64,000 nucleotides of DNA, taken from NCBI RefSeq assembly GCF_025024155.1, contig NW_026251710.1, forward strand, positions 975,573 through 1,039,572, written 5' to 3'. Both the position numbers and the translations under genes were made by a program. Source of the DNA: Gamsiella multidivaricata (lineage: Eukaryota; Mortierellomycota; Mortierellomycetes; Mortierellales; Mortierellaceae). A model generated the notes under the pieces. The model was not told the origin of the DNA, searched no databases, and saw nothing but the letters and a program-made list of their open reading frames with translations. Numbering within the stretch: position 1 is the stretch's first letter; each line of letters begins with the position of its first letter. Of the stretch, positions 12,128 through 23,643 are shown one piece after another.

Positions 12128-12447
12128 GACCTTCTTATTTTTTTTTGGGTATTTTTTTGTTTCTCAAATTTTTTTTTCTTTTTCTTGTTCTTGTTCTTTT
12201 TTTTTTCTTTCTTGTTTTGTTCTTGTTCTTGTTTTTATTCTTATTCTTTTTCTTGTTCTTGTTATTTTTTTCTTTTTTTGTTCTTGTTCTTGTTCTTGTT
12301 CTTGTTCTTTTTTTGTTCTTGTTCTTGTTCTTGTTCTTGTTCTTTTTTTTTTCTTTTTTTTCTTTTTTTTTCTTTTTTTTTCTTTTTTTTTCTTTTTTTT
12401 TCTTTTTTTTTCTTTTTTTTTCTTTTTTTTTCTTTTTTTTTCTTTTT
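12128..12447. repeat. 320-bp pyrimidine tract, (TTCTTG)n then (TC)(T)8 decamers
   Basis: The plus strand is nearly all T and C with a few G. The first half is built from ttcttg/ttgttc units. From about 12350 to 12447 a strict 10-bp period (tctttttttt) repeats about nine times. Apparent long reading frames here (poly Phe/Leu or poly Lys/Glu) are artefacts. Confidence 0.9.
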
Positions 12448-12807
12448 ATCATGCCATTTCATTCTTACCTTGTCTCCCTTCCGTGTACCTACTTTAGCTT
12501 TTCGCATTCAACCAATAAACAAGTGTATAAGAATGTGTGAGAATGTGTATGAGTGTTTGTGTGCAAGTGTGCGCAAAGTGAAGGACGGAAGACGAAATGA
12601 TTCCGTGTGGCAGGCGCGGCGAATGGATTGTGATATGGAAGATGCAAAGTGGAAAGCGGAGAGGTGTAAGAGCGGGGAGATGAAAAGGCGGAGAGGGGAG
12701 GTAGATCTTTATCTGTGTCACTTACTTTCTTGGTGGTCCGTTCGCTTGCCGCCGTGGATGCACCCTAAACATTGATGTGCAAGAGAAAGAAGAAAAAAAG
12801 GCAAAAC

Positions 12808-12872
12808 AATATAAAAAAATATAAAATATAAAATATAAAATATAAAATATAAAATAAAATATAAAATATAAA
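12808..12872. repeat. AT-rich tandem repeat (TATAAAA)n
   Basis: About nine units of ataaaatata/tataaaa follow one another with small slips. This is simple-sequence DNA. Confidence 0.85.
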
Positions 12873-13669
12873 AAAGAATGAAAGAAAAGCCCTCCGTATA
12901 TCAGACAGCCTTTGTATTCATTGGCGATCTAAAGAGGCCTTGAGAAATAGAGCTGTTCATCATGTCACGGAAAGAAAGCAGCTCCACAAGAATAAGCAAA
13001 ATGCACCTTGGCTGGCCCTCAAATGTTGGTCAGATAGCCTGTACTCAATCCGATCGCCATCTGTATAAAAGAAGGCAAACAGCGGCACAAAGATCCCTCT
13101 GGCCGAGAAAATAGCTTTAAAGGGGGACAATGCGCAAAGAAAAAACCACAGAACCGTGGAAAAAGAGAGGCCCAAACCCATTAGCCAACACCCAAAGCTG
13201 TCCCCCGGAACTCTCTCTTTTTTTTTTACTTCAGCCGTTGGATCAGACCACATATGGAAGGCCATCATGTCCAGAAGAAACGTGGAGCCCTCGTCTCAAA
13301 AAGAATGCAATCCGTCAATCAAAAGCGCATCTTCCTCTTCCAACTCTCTAGGGCTCGGATCGCTCATCCTTGTTCATTGAAATCCCCACCCAAAATACCA
13401 AAAAAACAAAAATAAAATAAAAATAAAAGCAAAAACAAAAGCAAAAGTAACAGCAGAACAGAAAAAAAAAGGGCCAAAGAAAAGGGTGGCAAATGGTCAC
13501 AAGCGTGTTTTAACCAAATATGGTGAGCAACTGCAAGACAAACTCATGTTTTCACTTACCTCGAGGTCCCACTCGCAGCAGGAGACGTCTGAGCATCAAC
13601 CGGCTGTCACAGGTCTGCAGCCCTTGAATGGTTGTCTCTTGGGAGAGGAGACCAGGCACCTAGCAATAA

Positions 13670-14360
13670 CGAAAGAAGTAAATAAAGAAAGAGATGGAAC
13701 AGGGGAAGGTGAAGGGGTAGGAGAAGGAGAAGGAGAGAGAGAGAGTGTGTGTGTGTGACAGAGAGTATTAGAAACAGTTGACACAAGGGATTCGCTGCGT
13801 AAGTGAGTGTGAGAGAGAGATACAAGTGCAGAGGAACAAGACTGAGGTGGACAAGAGTGGGAGAGAACAGCGAGAAAGAAGGGGCGAGAGACAGCAGAAG
13901 TGAAGGACTGAGGGTGAAAGTAAGAGTAGCTACAGCAGGGATAAAGGTGGAGGAGAAGGAAGGAGAAGAGCTTACCTTGAAGACCGGGCGAGAGAAGATG
14001 GGGGAGAGAAGAGAGAAGAGAGAAGAGAGAAGAGAGAAAAAGAGGAAGGCTCCGATAGACATTCCCTCCTCAGACAGACGGTAAACGTCATCACTGCTAT
14101 CTGCAGTGCTTCCTATCGACGTAGTCTCTTCGAGTCTTTCACATGAAAGAAAAGGATATAGTGACAGACAGCACGGAGACAGTGAACAGAGACAAGTAAG
14201 GAGATAATGGTGGCAAAATAAATCTGGCCGGTGACCTATCGGGACATGAAATATACTTTCGCGGTAAGACAGCCTGGTCTTGGCAGCAAAGGAGCAGAGA
14301 GAGAGAGTGAGGGAGTGAGAGAGAGAGGATGAGAGAAAGAGAGGAAGAGAGGTCTCCTTT
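13670..14360. repeat. purine-rich (GA)n / GAGAGAA tract
   Basis: The plus strand is dominated by G and A. Blocks include ggagaaggagaaggagagagag followed by gtgtgtgtgtg (about 13710-13757), a gagagaagagag block (about 13985-14045) and gagagagagtgaggg (about 14295-14350). The minus-strand reading of this block gives long Leu/Ser-rich frames that I do not consider genes. Confidence 0.85.
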
Positions 14361-14939
14361 GATGAGCATACAGGCATGGAAAAGATAGTAAGCAATAGAC
14401 AGAAAAGACATGGCAAAAGTAGTACCACCACAAGAGTGTATTTTGTGAGTGCAGCCAGCACGTCTATTTAAGCAGCCGATGATGTACTTGGGAGTGCACA
14501 AGGATAAAAAGGCATAAGGCACAGGAACAAGCAGCAAGGAAAGAAAACGAGTGAAACAAGAAAAAAACGGCTACAGCGACGATGACCATAAAGGTCACAC
14601 ACAGCAATACTATCCTCTTGCAGCACTATGCGGGCATACAATAGTCCCTAAAGACAATACACCGTGGGTATGTTGGACTCGGACCAAATTGTCTATTCCA
14701 ACATAACCAGTGCTGGCTGCATCCTCTCCAGCTTTTTTCCTATTTCATCAAGTGCTCACATACGGCTGTGCTGCATCCACTCCTTAAGAAAATCAGCCTG
14801 CTACAGACAACACCACCAAATGGGCACACGTCGCAGCTGTGGGCAGTAGCACTGGAGTGGCCAAAAGGGCTGTCAGTAACGCCGCACGCGTCCCTCTCCA
14901 AGGATTGTCCATGTTTATGCGCATACTCTGCAGCACTTC

Positions 14940-15665
14940 ATTTCTTCCCTATTAGTGTAACCATACAGTCGCGGTAAAAATGGGCGCAGTCCACAATTTC
15001 GAAATGTCCCTCAGAAATCTGAACCCAAACCTTATTTAAGATGGCGTAGCAGCTTACGACCTTCAGAAGAAACAGAGAAAGGGGATGATGCCGCTGACGA
15101 CAGAAATCGCTGTCGCCGGTTTGCACTCGCCTCCAGGACAAAGGAGAGTGGAAACAATATTGATATAGCCGGTCACAGACCTTTCCATATGCTGTCACGT
15201 CCTCAAGAGCTACACCTTCCGCTTCCTTTTTACCCACCCCAAAGTGGTCGAAGACATGTGTGTAGGTCTTTATGGCAAGGTGGCTGCCTAACGCCAGAAT
15301 TGTGCCTACCTCTTCCACGATGGTGTCACTTGATACCATCAAGATCGTGCTCTGAAAGCGGCTAGAACTTGGCCGTCCCAAGATCTCGCCAGTCACGGCG
15401 ATACCAGCACTCCTACCCGCAGGACGCCCTGCTTGTTCGATGCTGACCCTCTTACAAGGAGCGCGAAGAGAGAGGGAGAGAGCAAGGATCTTCCAATTCT
15501 AGTGCCATAACTGGGCACCCCTCCATTATTGTTCGTCCACATTTGTAGGAATGTAGCAGAAAAAAGTCTGACCTGCCAATCCGTCGCTGTGTCTGGATAT
15601 GTGTTCGGAGGACTGGTATAATAGTTCTTGACGCCCATGCAGAGATAAGACTTTGTTGCCATCAT
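14940..15665 (-). CDS. possible uncharacterised gene, two adjoining frames
   Basis: Two minus-strand frames with protein-like composition abut. The upstream one (15665 leftwards) begins MMATKSYLCMGVKNYYTSP; the other runs on as TGEILGRPSSSRFQSTILM to a stop near 14938. A frame change falls near 15390-15440, where an intron or a frameshift is needed. The second frame has a mixed hydrophobic/charged pattern (IVEEVGTILALGSHLAIK) that looks like folded protein, not repeat shadow. I recognise no family and could not settle the exon borders. Confidence 0.3.
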
Positions 15666-15854
15666 TCTTTCATGGAGAGACCCGTTTCACCAAATACATC
15701 GAGACGGCTTGACACATGAAAACCAACATAATAATGTTTGAAGAAAAATAGCGAAGACACACCCCAAGTGCGCGTTTTACATACGGTAAGTAGGTAGCGG
15801 TCAGCGGAAACGCATCCCAGTCTTGATTAACACCCCAACACTTTGCTGTCGTTA

Positions 15855-16320
15855 AAAAACGGTATGTCTATCCTTCCTCGGCGCCCTCTTTGTCCTCGCT
15901 ATCGCCGCTGTTAGTGCGATTACTAACGGCGTTTATCGCATCTCGAAACTCAATGGCGGGCTGCTTACCCACAGCAGTTCAGAGCCTAGCTCTTCTATCG
16001 TCCTGCTGCGTCCTCATGGAAAGCCTGGAATCCATGATTGGGAGGCTCAGAACTTCAATGATAGCGTCGTCGCTATCCGCAACCTGGGTTTGGCTCTCTA
16101 CCTTCCCTCAGGGGGGCAGAGAGTAGGTGCTCGTGTTCGATTCTGGGAGCAAGCAGGGGTAGATTTTAGAAGCCATCGAAGAAATCGAAGAAATCGAAAG
16201 AATCATTGTCCGTTTGCCTAGCACCCGAGACCCCGAATTGGATCTTGACCGCAATTACGGCTGATCAGGATTTTCCTATTCAACTATGGGGTTTCTACGC
16301 TCTGGAAGACTTCTGAAGCA
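15855..16320 (+). pseudogene. decayed small secreted protein, beta-trefoil-like family, copy A
   Basis: One frame reads a signal-peptide-like core (FLGALFVLAIAAVSA), then ITNGVYRISKLNGGLLTHS and VVAIRNLGLALYLPSGGQ. Another frame continues with IIVRLPSTRDPELDLDRNYG. The spacing and the NGVYRI...GGLLT opening resemble small fungal beta-trefoil proteins such as the I66 protease-inhibitor fold; that assignment is tentative. No ATG is in frame (a TAA lies just before), and a frame change falls in a gaagaaatc repeat near 16170-16200, so it looks dead. A related relic lies at 29983-30482 on the other strand. Confidence 0.5.
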
Positions 16321-16721
16321 ACGGAGTTAAATCTCAATGGTGCTCGATCCGCCAGTGGAGTCCAAGGTTGTCACTCCCGGCTCCAGCATGTCAATAGCTT
16401 CCTGAACGATAATCTTTGGTCCAAGGGATATTTGAAACCAGATGCGATAAAACGCGTGGTTTACAAAAAAGTGAGAAAGGACACTGTTCAAGATGCTTTG
16501 AAGCGGAGATGTCAAGTTGAAGCACAGGCCATGGTTACCCTATCTACCCACTGCCCGTAGCCATCCTGGTTGCATTGACACGGTTTAAATTAGAATTGAT
16601 GGCGCTACTTCTTCACTTACAGAAATCAGCTGCGCAGAAAGAAAAAAAGAAAAAAAAAGCCGTTGTCCCTTATCGTCGTCCCTTCGCTTGCTCCATCCGT
16701 CGTTCTCTCCATAACTCCCCT

Positions 16722-16735
16722 CCTATTTAAATAAC
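16722..16735 (+). promoter_or_regulatory. TATA-like element before the 16.9-kb gene
   Basis: tatttaaata sits about 220 bp before the first ATG candidate. The intervening leader is pyrimidine-rich, as for other genes in the window. Confidence 0.4.
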
Positions 16736-16945
16736 CTGTCGCCTTTCTTTTCAGTCTCTTTCCATCTTTCCGCACTCCCTACCATCTTCTTCCTCTTCAC
16801 CCATCTGTCCTTCCCTTCGCATAACCCTCCTCTTCTTGTGTAAGGAGCACAAAGCCTAGGCTCTTGGAGACCCAACCTCGTCTTGAAGAACACTCTCCTT
16901 CTCCATACCAACCACAGTCCCTCTTACTTATACCTGAGCACAAGC

Positions 16946-17806
16946 ATGAGCATGAGCATAAAAACCACGCCGACCAAAGATCTGTGCCATCCCTGCGATC
17001 ACGTACCCGTGCAAAAGCCTTTACCTCCACCTCCAGCGCCTCGCTGCTCTACTATCACTGGCACAAGCGTCTGCAGCAGCCGCAGATCCTCTGTTTGTAG
17101 CCGCTCTCACTCAACCATCAGCCGACCGCCGCTCAACGCGACAATCATTGCCGCTGCTGCTGCCGCCGTTGCTGCTGCGACTACCATCACCAGCACCACT
17201 ACCGCTACTGCTAGCAGTAGCACTACATCTGCCACCCCAAAGTATCGCCCCTCCGTGATCGCTGCCGGATACGATCGACCACTTTCACGTATGCCCCCGT
17301 CCATGAGCATGCCGCCCTCGTCCTCCTCCATGCTCGTCAAGCACAAAGCCCCGACAAAGTCCGTCAAGCTCCGTCCTTCCACTCCGCATTCGCTCCCAGA
17401 CCCACCCCCGGTCTCGTCCGCTCTCTCTGTTTACGGCGGATGCCATTGCGGTAGCAGCACCTGTCGCTGTTGCGAGCGCGACGTCATTTACGAAGGGCTG
17501 CGTCGCGACCTTGCGGACGCAGAATTCGAGTACGAGGAGTGCATCTGCCTCCCGAGGGGCTGCACCAGGAAGCCCGAAGACCCGCCTGAGAACTGCCATC
17601 TGCAGCGACTGTGGTACTATGCAAAGGATCTTGCGGACTACATGATGGCCGTTGAGCAGTATCTGGATGATCTGCAGGAAGGCTTGAAGGCCCATGTGTG
17701 CGAGAAGATGAGACGAAGGGAGCGCGCTGAGGCTGAGGAAAGAAAGTTGAAACACGAGTTGGAGATCGTCAAGGCCAGGGCCTTGTATCTGACTTCGGAC
17801 AAGTAG
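16946..17806 (+). CDS. uncharacterised protein with Cys cluster and C-terminal coiled coil
   Basis: An intronless frame of 286 residues from the ATG at 16946; it is open 21 codons further to an ATG at 16883. The N-terminal two-thirds is Ser/Thr/Pro/Ala-rich with an Ala run (IIAAAAAAVAAAT). A cysteine cluster follows (GGCHCGSSTCRCCERD, about 17436-17485, then ECICLPRGCTRK about 17537-17570), which could bind zinc. The C-terminus is a Lys/Glu/Arg-rich helix (RRRERAEAEERKLKHELEIV) predicted to form a coiled coil. No family recognised. I prefer the later start because the first 21 codons are leader-like. Confidence 0.65.
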   Translation: MSMSIKTTPTKDLCHPCDHVPVQKPLPPPPAPRCSTITGTSVCSSRRSSVCSRSHSTISRPPLNATIIAAAAAAVAAATTITSTTTATASSSTTSATPKYRPSVIAAGYDRPLSRMPPSMSMPPSSSSMLVKHKAPTKSVKLRPSTPHSLPDPPPVSSALSVYGGCHCGSSTCRCCERDVIYEGLRRDLADAEFEYEECICLPRGCTRKPEDPPENCHLQRLWYYAKDLADYMMAVEQYLDDLQEGLKAHVCEKMRRRERAEAEERKLKHELEIVKARALYLTSDK

Positions 17807-18212
17807 TAGCGCAAACTGCCTTTTGTTGGATCCTCCGGGAAATGTGGTCTGTGCGTCAGTGTTTGCGATGCGTAAAGACGCGCTGTGAGAATTCGTAGTA
17901 GAGGAACATCAGTATATCCTAACCACAATTAAAGCAAAAGCGGCGCGTTTGAGATAGCGCGTTGCCAATATCGTTTGTCCATTGTACGGCATTTGTGGAC
18001 ATATGTCGGGAATATATATAACATTCAAAACCGCCCACGAATATAAAACGTGGATCAGTAGAGGTGGTGCAGATTTAGACCCGACTCTGAACGTATTTTT
18101 TTTCCTTCTCCTTGACAAAGGTGGTTTTTTTAAAAGGGCAACTACCTTTTGGCATCAGATACACAACAAAGCCTTTTACGACCGACCACAATGCTCTATT
18201 CTCTTGAACAAA

Positions 18213-19786
18213 CTAATGGATGATAACATCCCTCTCGCCCAGCTTCATGAAATATCTACAGGATGCAAGCAACGCCTTTTTATCTTCCAATCCACGTCCA
18301 ATAAAAACAACTTTTCCAGCACCGACCAACTCCTCCTGACCAGGCTGAGTTACTGCCTCCTTGACATCGTACAACTCTTGCACTCCCTGGATCACGACCT
18401 TGGTCCCTGTCGGTCGATCCGAAGGCTTGATGATGCCCTTGACACGCAAAATATCCAGCTTCTTCGGATTCGTTGCTGTCGGCGCGGGTGCATCTGGAGC
18501 TGATCCGTTGTTCGGAGATGATACGCTGGCGCTGGGGATTTGATGCTCCCACAGTAGCATTTGAAGCCAGTGCTCAAACAGCTTCTGATCGACAGTCGGT
18601 GTGTTGAAGGTTAATGTCGTTGTCTTGATCGACTACTTGGAAGGAAGGAAGGACGGTCGCTTTGGTGAATGAAGCGAGATTTAAAGGTCTACATAAAAAG
18701 AAAGCGTAGTACTGCGATGATCCGACATCTTACCTGATCAAGGTGTCCTGACGGCCCCTCGCTGGTGTGCTCATGCCCACATCCTTCACCGTGCACATGG
18801 TTCGGGTCATCATAACTATGATCGTCCGTTGTTGATGCTGTCGATTCTTGCTGCTTCAACGCTAAGTCCGCTTGCTCTAGCTCCTTGGCTCGGACGGCAT
18901 CAAAGGCTGCGATGTCTAGTACAAATCTCAGATCGACCTTTGAGTGTTGCGTCCGTACGATCTGTGCGACACCGTTCATGGCCCTGCAATCTTCCTCCAG
19001 CTGATTTACTTCTTGCTTGCTGACAAGGTCCGTCTTATTGAGAATGAGCCGATCTGCCATAGCAATCTGTTTTGCAGTCTCATTCAAACTTCCATCCTCT
19101 TTCTTCACTTCAAGTTCCTAGTGTGTTGTAGAGAACTTCCTTTTTAGAACCTTCCTGGTAAACGCCTTGATCAACCAAGTAAGTGCGTGCACTGAGAAAC
19201 AGGCGTGTACCTTGCGGATGTTTCTCGAATCGACAAGGGTGACAATCCCATCCAGGTAAATATCGCTACCCAGATCATCGTCCATCCAAAAGATGGATGC
19301 GATTGGACCTGGGTCGGCCAATCCTGTCGTTTCCAGTAAGATGTAATCAAACTTGCCCTTTTTTTTCATTAGGTTCTCGATCGCTAATACACCATTGTCC
19401 TTCACCGTACAGCACAGACATCCGTTCTTGAGCTCCAACCACTCTTCAACGACCTCCCCTCCCATCCCGACATTCATGGCCTGGTCGATCCCACCCGTGT
19501 CTCCAAACTCGTTCAGAATTACAGCCACTTTGAAGTCGTGTTTCTCCGTCAAGATATAGTCCAGCAAAGTCGATTTGCCTGACCCCAGGAACCCGGTAAT
19601 GATCGTGATAGGGATCTTTTTCGTGGACATTCCATCCGCTACGGTCGCCGTTGAGTCCTCCTTCGTTGTTTCAGGGACAAATGCTTGGGTATCGATCAGA
19701 TCAGGCATCTCTTCATCGTCCTCTTGAAGGCTGTCGACGGTCAAGGGAACCGCCAGGGGCGGGCATTCGTCTTCAGAATTGCTCAT
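18213..19786 (-). CDS. ZNG1: Zng1-type zinc chaperone, CobW/COG0523 GTPase
   Basis: Three exons (19786-19211, 19117-18734, 18632-18213; phases 0) encode 459 residues. Walker A is GFLGSGKST (residues 65-73). The CxCC metal site is C123-L-C-C126 in [13 protein letters not shown] (about 219-222) is the guanine-specificity motif. A His-rich metal-binding loop [11 protein letters not shown] follows, and the last exon holds the CobW C-terminal domain (TLTFNTP...ALLWEH-type pattern, ending [15 protein letters not shown]). This family hydrolyses GTP to deliver zinc to client enzymes. Near the N-terminus CPPLAVP (residues 8-14) matches the CPxLxVP motif by which Zng1 docks on methionine aminopeptidase 1. 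That pairing is known for the family and inferred here. Likely cytosolic. Confidence 0.93.
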
Positions 19787-20077
19787 GCTGCTCCTTGTTC
19801 CTGTGCTTAGGCGGAATGAGCGATTTGGTTTCTGTGAATGAGATGCAGGAGTGTGAGAATGTTAATCAAAGTAAGGTTCCCTCCATGACGCACTTTTATT
19901 TTAGCGGCGGTGACGGAGGCGAAAGTGACCTGAACCCTTAAGGCTGTCATCGTCGCTGCCCTGTTTAGGTGAAACCGGGACCCGAGGTCCTGAGATCATT
20001 ACACTTGCAACTGTCCATTTATTATTTATCATGTAATTGATTCTAAAAGGGTTTATCATATGCTCAGCGGCATTGCT

Positions 20078-21905
20078 TCACCAGTCGTCGCCCTCGTCTT
20101 GGAGATTGGTCACCGCACCGATAGCGAATAGTGCCACGTTGGTCGTCAGATGCATGCCCAAGCCCGTGTACAGGCCACGGACACCCCAGGCAGAATACCA
20201 CGGTCTATGTGTCACAGTCGTTGTCACCACCTGCCCATCCGCGTTCTTGACCGTCCTTGAAATCCGCTTATGATGTCCTCCTTCCTCCTTGACGATCCTG
20301 TACACACAATCCACCATTCCATAGTAGGGTCTCTTGCGTGTCTCAACAACGGTGCGGAGTTTCTTGGATCCAGGAGTACGCTTGCCGTCCTTGTACTGGA
20401 TTTGGATCTGAAGACGCTTTCGAACAGTCTCGATCGGCAGACGGATCAAAAGTTCAACTGTGTTCAAGCCCAATTCCGCCAGCGAGTAGAGGACCGGAGA
20501 GTCCGCAGCAGATAATTTGAGGACTCTGTCGATGATCAATGGAATCGAGTTGGAGAGAAGTGGCGTCAACATGTGGTAGATGAGGGTTGGGAACAAGTTG
20601 ATGCCTCCCCATAATGCTGACACGCCCTCCTCCTGGATGATGGTCGTGATACAATTGATCATGCCGCTGTACTTGCGCTGCAGCGGGTTTGCAGTCTGCA
20701 CAATTAATCTATATGGATGGCAGAATAACATGTTAACAAGAGCCGAAAACACTATATAATTCGCGCCATCGCTGGATCTCAAAATATCTTGGATTCATAC
20801 CGCGTGCGAACAAGCTCCAGGGGCGAGAGGATGAATCCAACGACAAGATGGCTGGTCACCATGGTGGCAATGTTAGGTCCGACGTTATCCAAGTGCACCA
20901 AAGGAATTGTGTCGTCGTAAAGATCAAAGGTGTCGTTCAAAGTCGCCTCCAATGTTGGCTGGGCAAAGAGGTGCAGCATTTCATAGATCCAGTTGGTATA
21001 TTGACCTATTGACAAGGTAAACAAAATGCAGCATAAGATAATCAATCATCCCAATCCCTATTTTTCAAGAGACGTGGAGAACAACATGATCTTATTGTCA
21101 CCCACCCTTCCAGAGACACAACCATCCCTCGGTTGAGTGTTTTCCAAGGTCGGTGACCGCCTTCCAGACACCTCCCTCAATGGGCGGCAGCTGATAAGCA
21201 GGTCGACTTTCCTCATCGTAAACACTTCTTCTGAAAGCATATCCCGATGATCCTGAAGTGGACTGAGAAATCGTTGTCTCCTCGTACCTAGAGCGAGTAG
21301 GCACATAGCCGTCGTGACCCAAGTTGCCGGTGCTGCTGCTGTTGAGGTTGCCATACTGATTGGAGTAGTAGCTTCCTGAACTGGAAGAAAGAATGCCTGT
21401 GCGTTCGTAGTACTCCCGTTCTGCTTGCTCCTCGCGAGCTCTCCGTTGCTCCTCCTCGCGTTTCGCCTGGATATGAATAACAATAAGAGAAAGTGTGAAT
21501 AAATGTACAGTGCATTATCTTCGACCCAATGAAGAGCGCGGACCGCATGAACCCCAATCATAAAGTGACGTTTACCTGCTCAGCAAGGTCCTCGTCATCG
21601 CCGTTAAAGCCGTCGTCGTTAGGCAGATACTGGACCTGCAGGAGGGTTTGACCGGCCTCGAAAGGCGCCGCTATTGCCAAGGTTCCGTACTTGAGTAGTC
21701 CATAGCTGGCGAGCTCCTTCGCTGCAGCCTGTGAGCTAATCTCGTTCTGTGAGGCGAGATCATCTTCCAGAGTTGTCGATGAGAGCGTGTTGTTGTAGTA
21801 TGACTGCAAGGGCGAGTCCGAGCCGGTGTAGTATGGGCGGAGTGGGTTGGGGCCGTTGGCGTTGGGTGTACCTCCAGGTGGAGGAAAGCTGTAGCGTGAG
21901 GACAT
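20078..21905 (-). CDS. UGO1: Ugo1-like mitochondrial outer-membrane carrier-family protein
   Basis: Exons 21905-21576, 21466-21106, 21005-20801 and 20708-20078 join in phase (0, 1, 2) to give 508 residues. The N-terminal half is hydrophilic with a charged coil (AKREEEQRRAREEQAER). The second half has degenerate mitochondrial-carrier repeats: GFILSPLELVRTR, then IRLPIETVRKRLQ, the P-x-E/D-x-V-R signature. WKGQYTNWIYEMLHLF and LWGGINLFPTLIYH are typical of Ugo1. In yeast Ugo1 links Fzo1 and Mgm1 for mitochondrial fusion. The start is the second ATG (MSSRYSF). It is divergent from the RnpA-like gene with 159 bp between start codons. Confidence 0.88.
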
Positions 21906-22064
21906 GATTGTCGAGGTGGAGCTGACTCGTTGCAAGGGCGGAAGGATGCTATGAAGGAATGGGAAGTGCTCGGGAAGTCGCGTTTATTCATGGCCTTGAG
22001 CCGGTTGGTGCCCCACCAGACCCAAAATGGAAATTAAACTTCGCAGCAATCGCACACCATCTTT
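21906..22064. promoter_or_regulatory. 159-bp bidirectional promoter between two mitochondrial genes
   Basis: The Ugo1-like gene (minus) and the RnpA-like gene (plus) start within 159 bp of each other. Both products are expected in mitochondria, so coordinated transcription is plausible. No strong TATA is visible. Confidence 0.5.
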
Positions 22065-23643
22065 ATGTTCTCCTTTGCTGTCATGGGCCTTTCGCCGCTA
22101 AGGAGTCAATTTGTGGCACGGCATTGGTCAGTCCTGGATCTGTACCATCTACTCCAGTCTCCTTCAAGAACTCGCCCACTGCAGCAGTCGACTGTTTTCA
22201 CGACTCGATCTAACTCGACACGCTCGGGTTCACAGGCACCGTTAGAAAGAACTGTACGACCGTTAAAGACAAATACAACCTACAGAACAAATAGCCACGG
22301 AGGTAGCTCCTACCGGAATGAACCAGGAAGCGATAGACCAGCTTTTCAAAGAAACGGTGCCCAAGGAAAAGATCGCAATGGATCAACAAATAGTTCGTCA
22401 AGATATGCATCCAGGGAATCATTCAAGGAAAGGAGCCAGATCCCAGCGATCCCTATACCAACAAAATTTCGAACTGTACCAGATACAGAAAGGGTACGTT
22501 ATCGCACACGAGTACTTTTTTTTTGTTGCTTGCGCTGCCTTTATCACTCAAGACAATCGACTCATGCAATTACCGTATATTTGAATCCAATAGATCGAGG
22601 GGATGGACAAGGAGAGTGTACAGGAGCTGTTTACTAAACGGTCTGGGGCCTATTCGTTGAGTAACGAGGCCTTCAGTATCAAGGCTACCCGCATGCCCTT
22701 CCGAGAGCCACCACCACGTAAGAAGTCAAGGAAAGAATTTGCTCTGCACCTTGTTTTCCACCACTTGGTATTATACTGACATAAATGTGCGCTATATAAA
22801 CGTTCGACATTCTTTGCTGTAGCTGATGTTCCGGTCTTTGTCCAGAAAGCCGCGATGGAGTATAATTACGCTATGACGAGATACAATCAGGAGCAACAGG
22901 AACAACAGGAGAAAAAGGAGCAACAGAAGCAACAGGACGAGTTCGCTGCCAAGGCTCCATCCTCATCTTTAACACCCTCAGCTTCGTCATCACTCTCTTC
23001 CACGACATCGAATCTCGAGCCACCGACGCTGCCCCTCCCGATTTTACAGTATCAACTTCGCAACGTTCGGCTATACCCAGAGTCCGCCATGTCACCGCAC
23101 CCGCCCTTCCGTGTGACATTTGTCGTCCCCAAAAAGACTGTATCCAAGTTGGCTACGCATCGTAACCTGGTCAGGAAGAAACTCACAGCCGCGGTAGAGG
23201 CGGTCTTCCGTGAGCATGCCCGACCAGGTCATGAATTCTTGATTTTTGCGAAACGGGAGTGCATGACAACAACGCAGGAAAAACTGGTGCAGTGGATGAA
23301 GAGAGACTTGACGAATCCCGCTTTGTATGGAGGTCGAGCTACTCGACAGAACACCAGAGACAGTGGCTTCAGCAAAACTGACAGCAAGGACTACAACAAG
23401 GGTATGGAAGGGCCCGGAACTGGCAATCAGGGTGGCGGAAAAAAATTGGACAGCCACAGGACGGTAACCGTGCGCTGGAAGAACAATCGTCCACCATTGT
23501 TCAAAAAATGGTGGAAGCACGCCTTGCCCAACCCACTTGGACGCACCCAGCAGAGCGATGCCTATCTTGACCAATATTGCCTTCCTCCTCAAGAGACGCC
23601 GTCACCGGACAATGAGGATCCAGCAAAGCTCAAGAAGCAATAA
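22065..23643 (+). CDS. RnpA-like ribonuclease P protein component, probably mitochondrial
   Basis: Exons 22065-22493, 22594-22717 and 22823-23643 join in phase (0, 1) to give 457 residues. The N-terminus (MFSFAVMGLSPLRSQFVAR, then Ser/Thr/Arg-rich) looks like a mitochondrial presequence. After a Gln-rich stretch, residues about 278-350 match the bacterial RNase P protein fold: RVTFVVPKKTVSKLATHRN, RKKLTAAVEAVF and HEFLIFAKRE. The RNxxRKKL helix is the RNR-box-like part that contacts RNase P RNA. The C-terminus is basic and Trp-rich (RWKNNRPPLFKKWWKH). Expected role: helping cleave the 5' leader of mitochondrial tRNA precursors. The match is by pattern only, and a mitoribosomal or other RNA-binding role remains possible. 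Confidence 0.7.

Larger units (their letters stand above)
10364..14937. other. gene-poor stretch with simple-sequence tracts
   Basis: No confident gene in about 4.6 kb. Reading frames here are mostly artefacts of homopurine/homopyrimidine tracts (12.1-12.45 kb and 13.6-14.4 kb). A plus-strand segment at about 10915-11048 (SGMSGIPLIKAGGAPRDY reading) looks protein-like but has stops around it, so it may be a gene relic. A 13-bp word cccagaaaaaacc occurs at 11668 and 12090, and again at 47370. tatgcatgcatgcatgcacg (about 11110) is a short ATGC repeat. The region could hold a long leader or non-coding RNA for the gene at 16.9 kb. Confidence 0.4.

Noticed and set aside
12014..12775. Long Phe/Leu-rich and Lys-rich frames on both strands
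   Set aside because: They are shadows of the (TTCTTG)n and T8C repeats.
13607..14461. A 284-residue Leu/Ser-rich minus frame resembling a membrane protein
   Set aside because: It follows the purine-rich simple sequence and has no domain or splice support.
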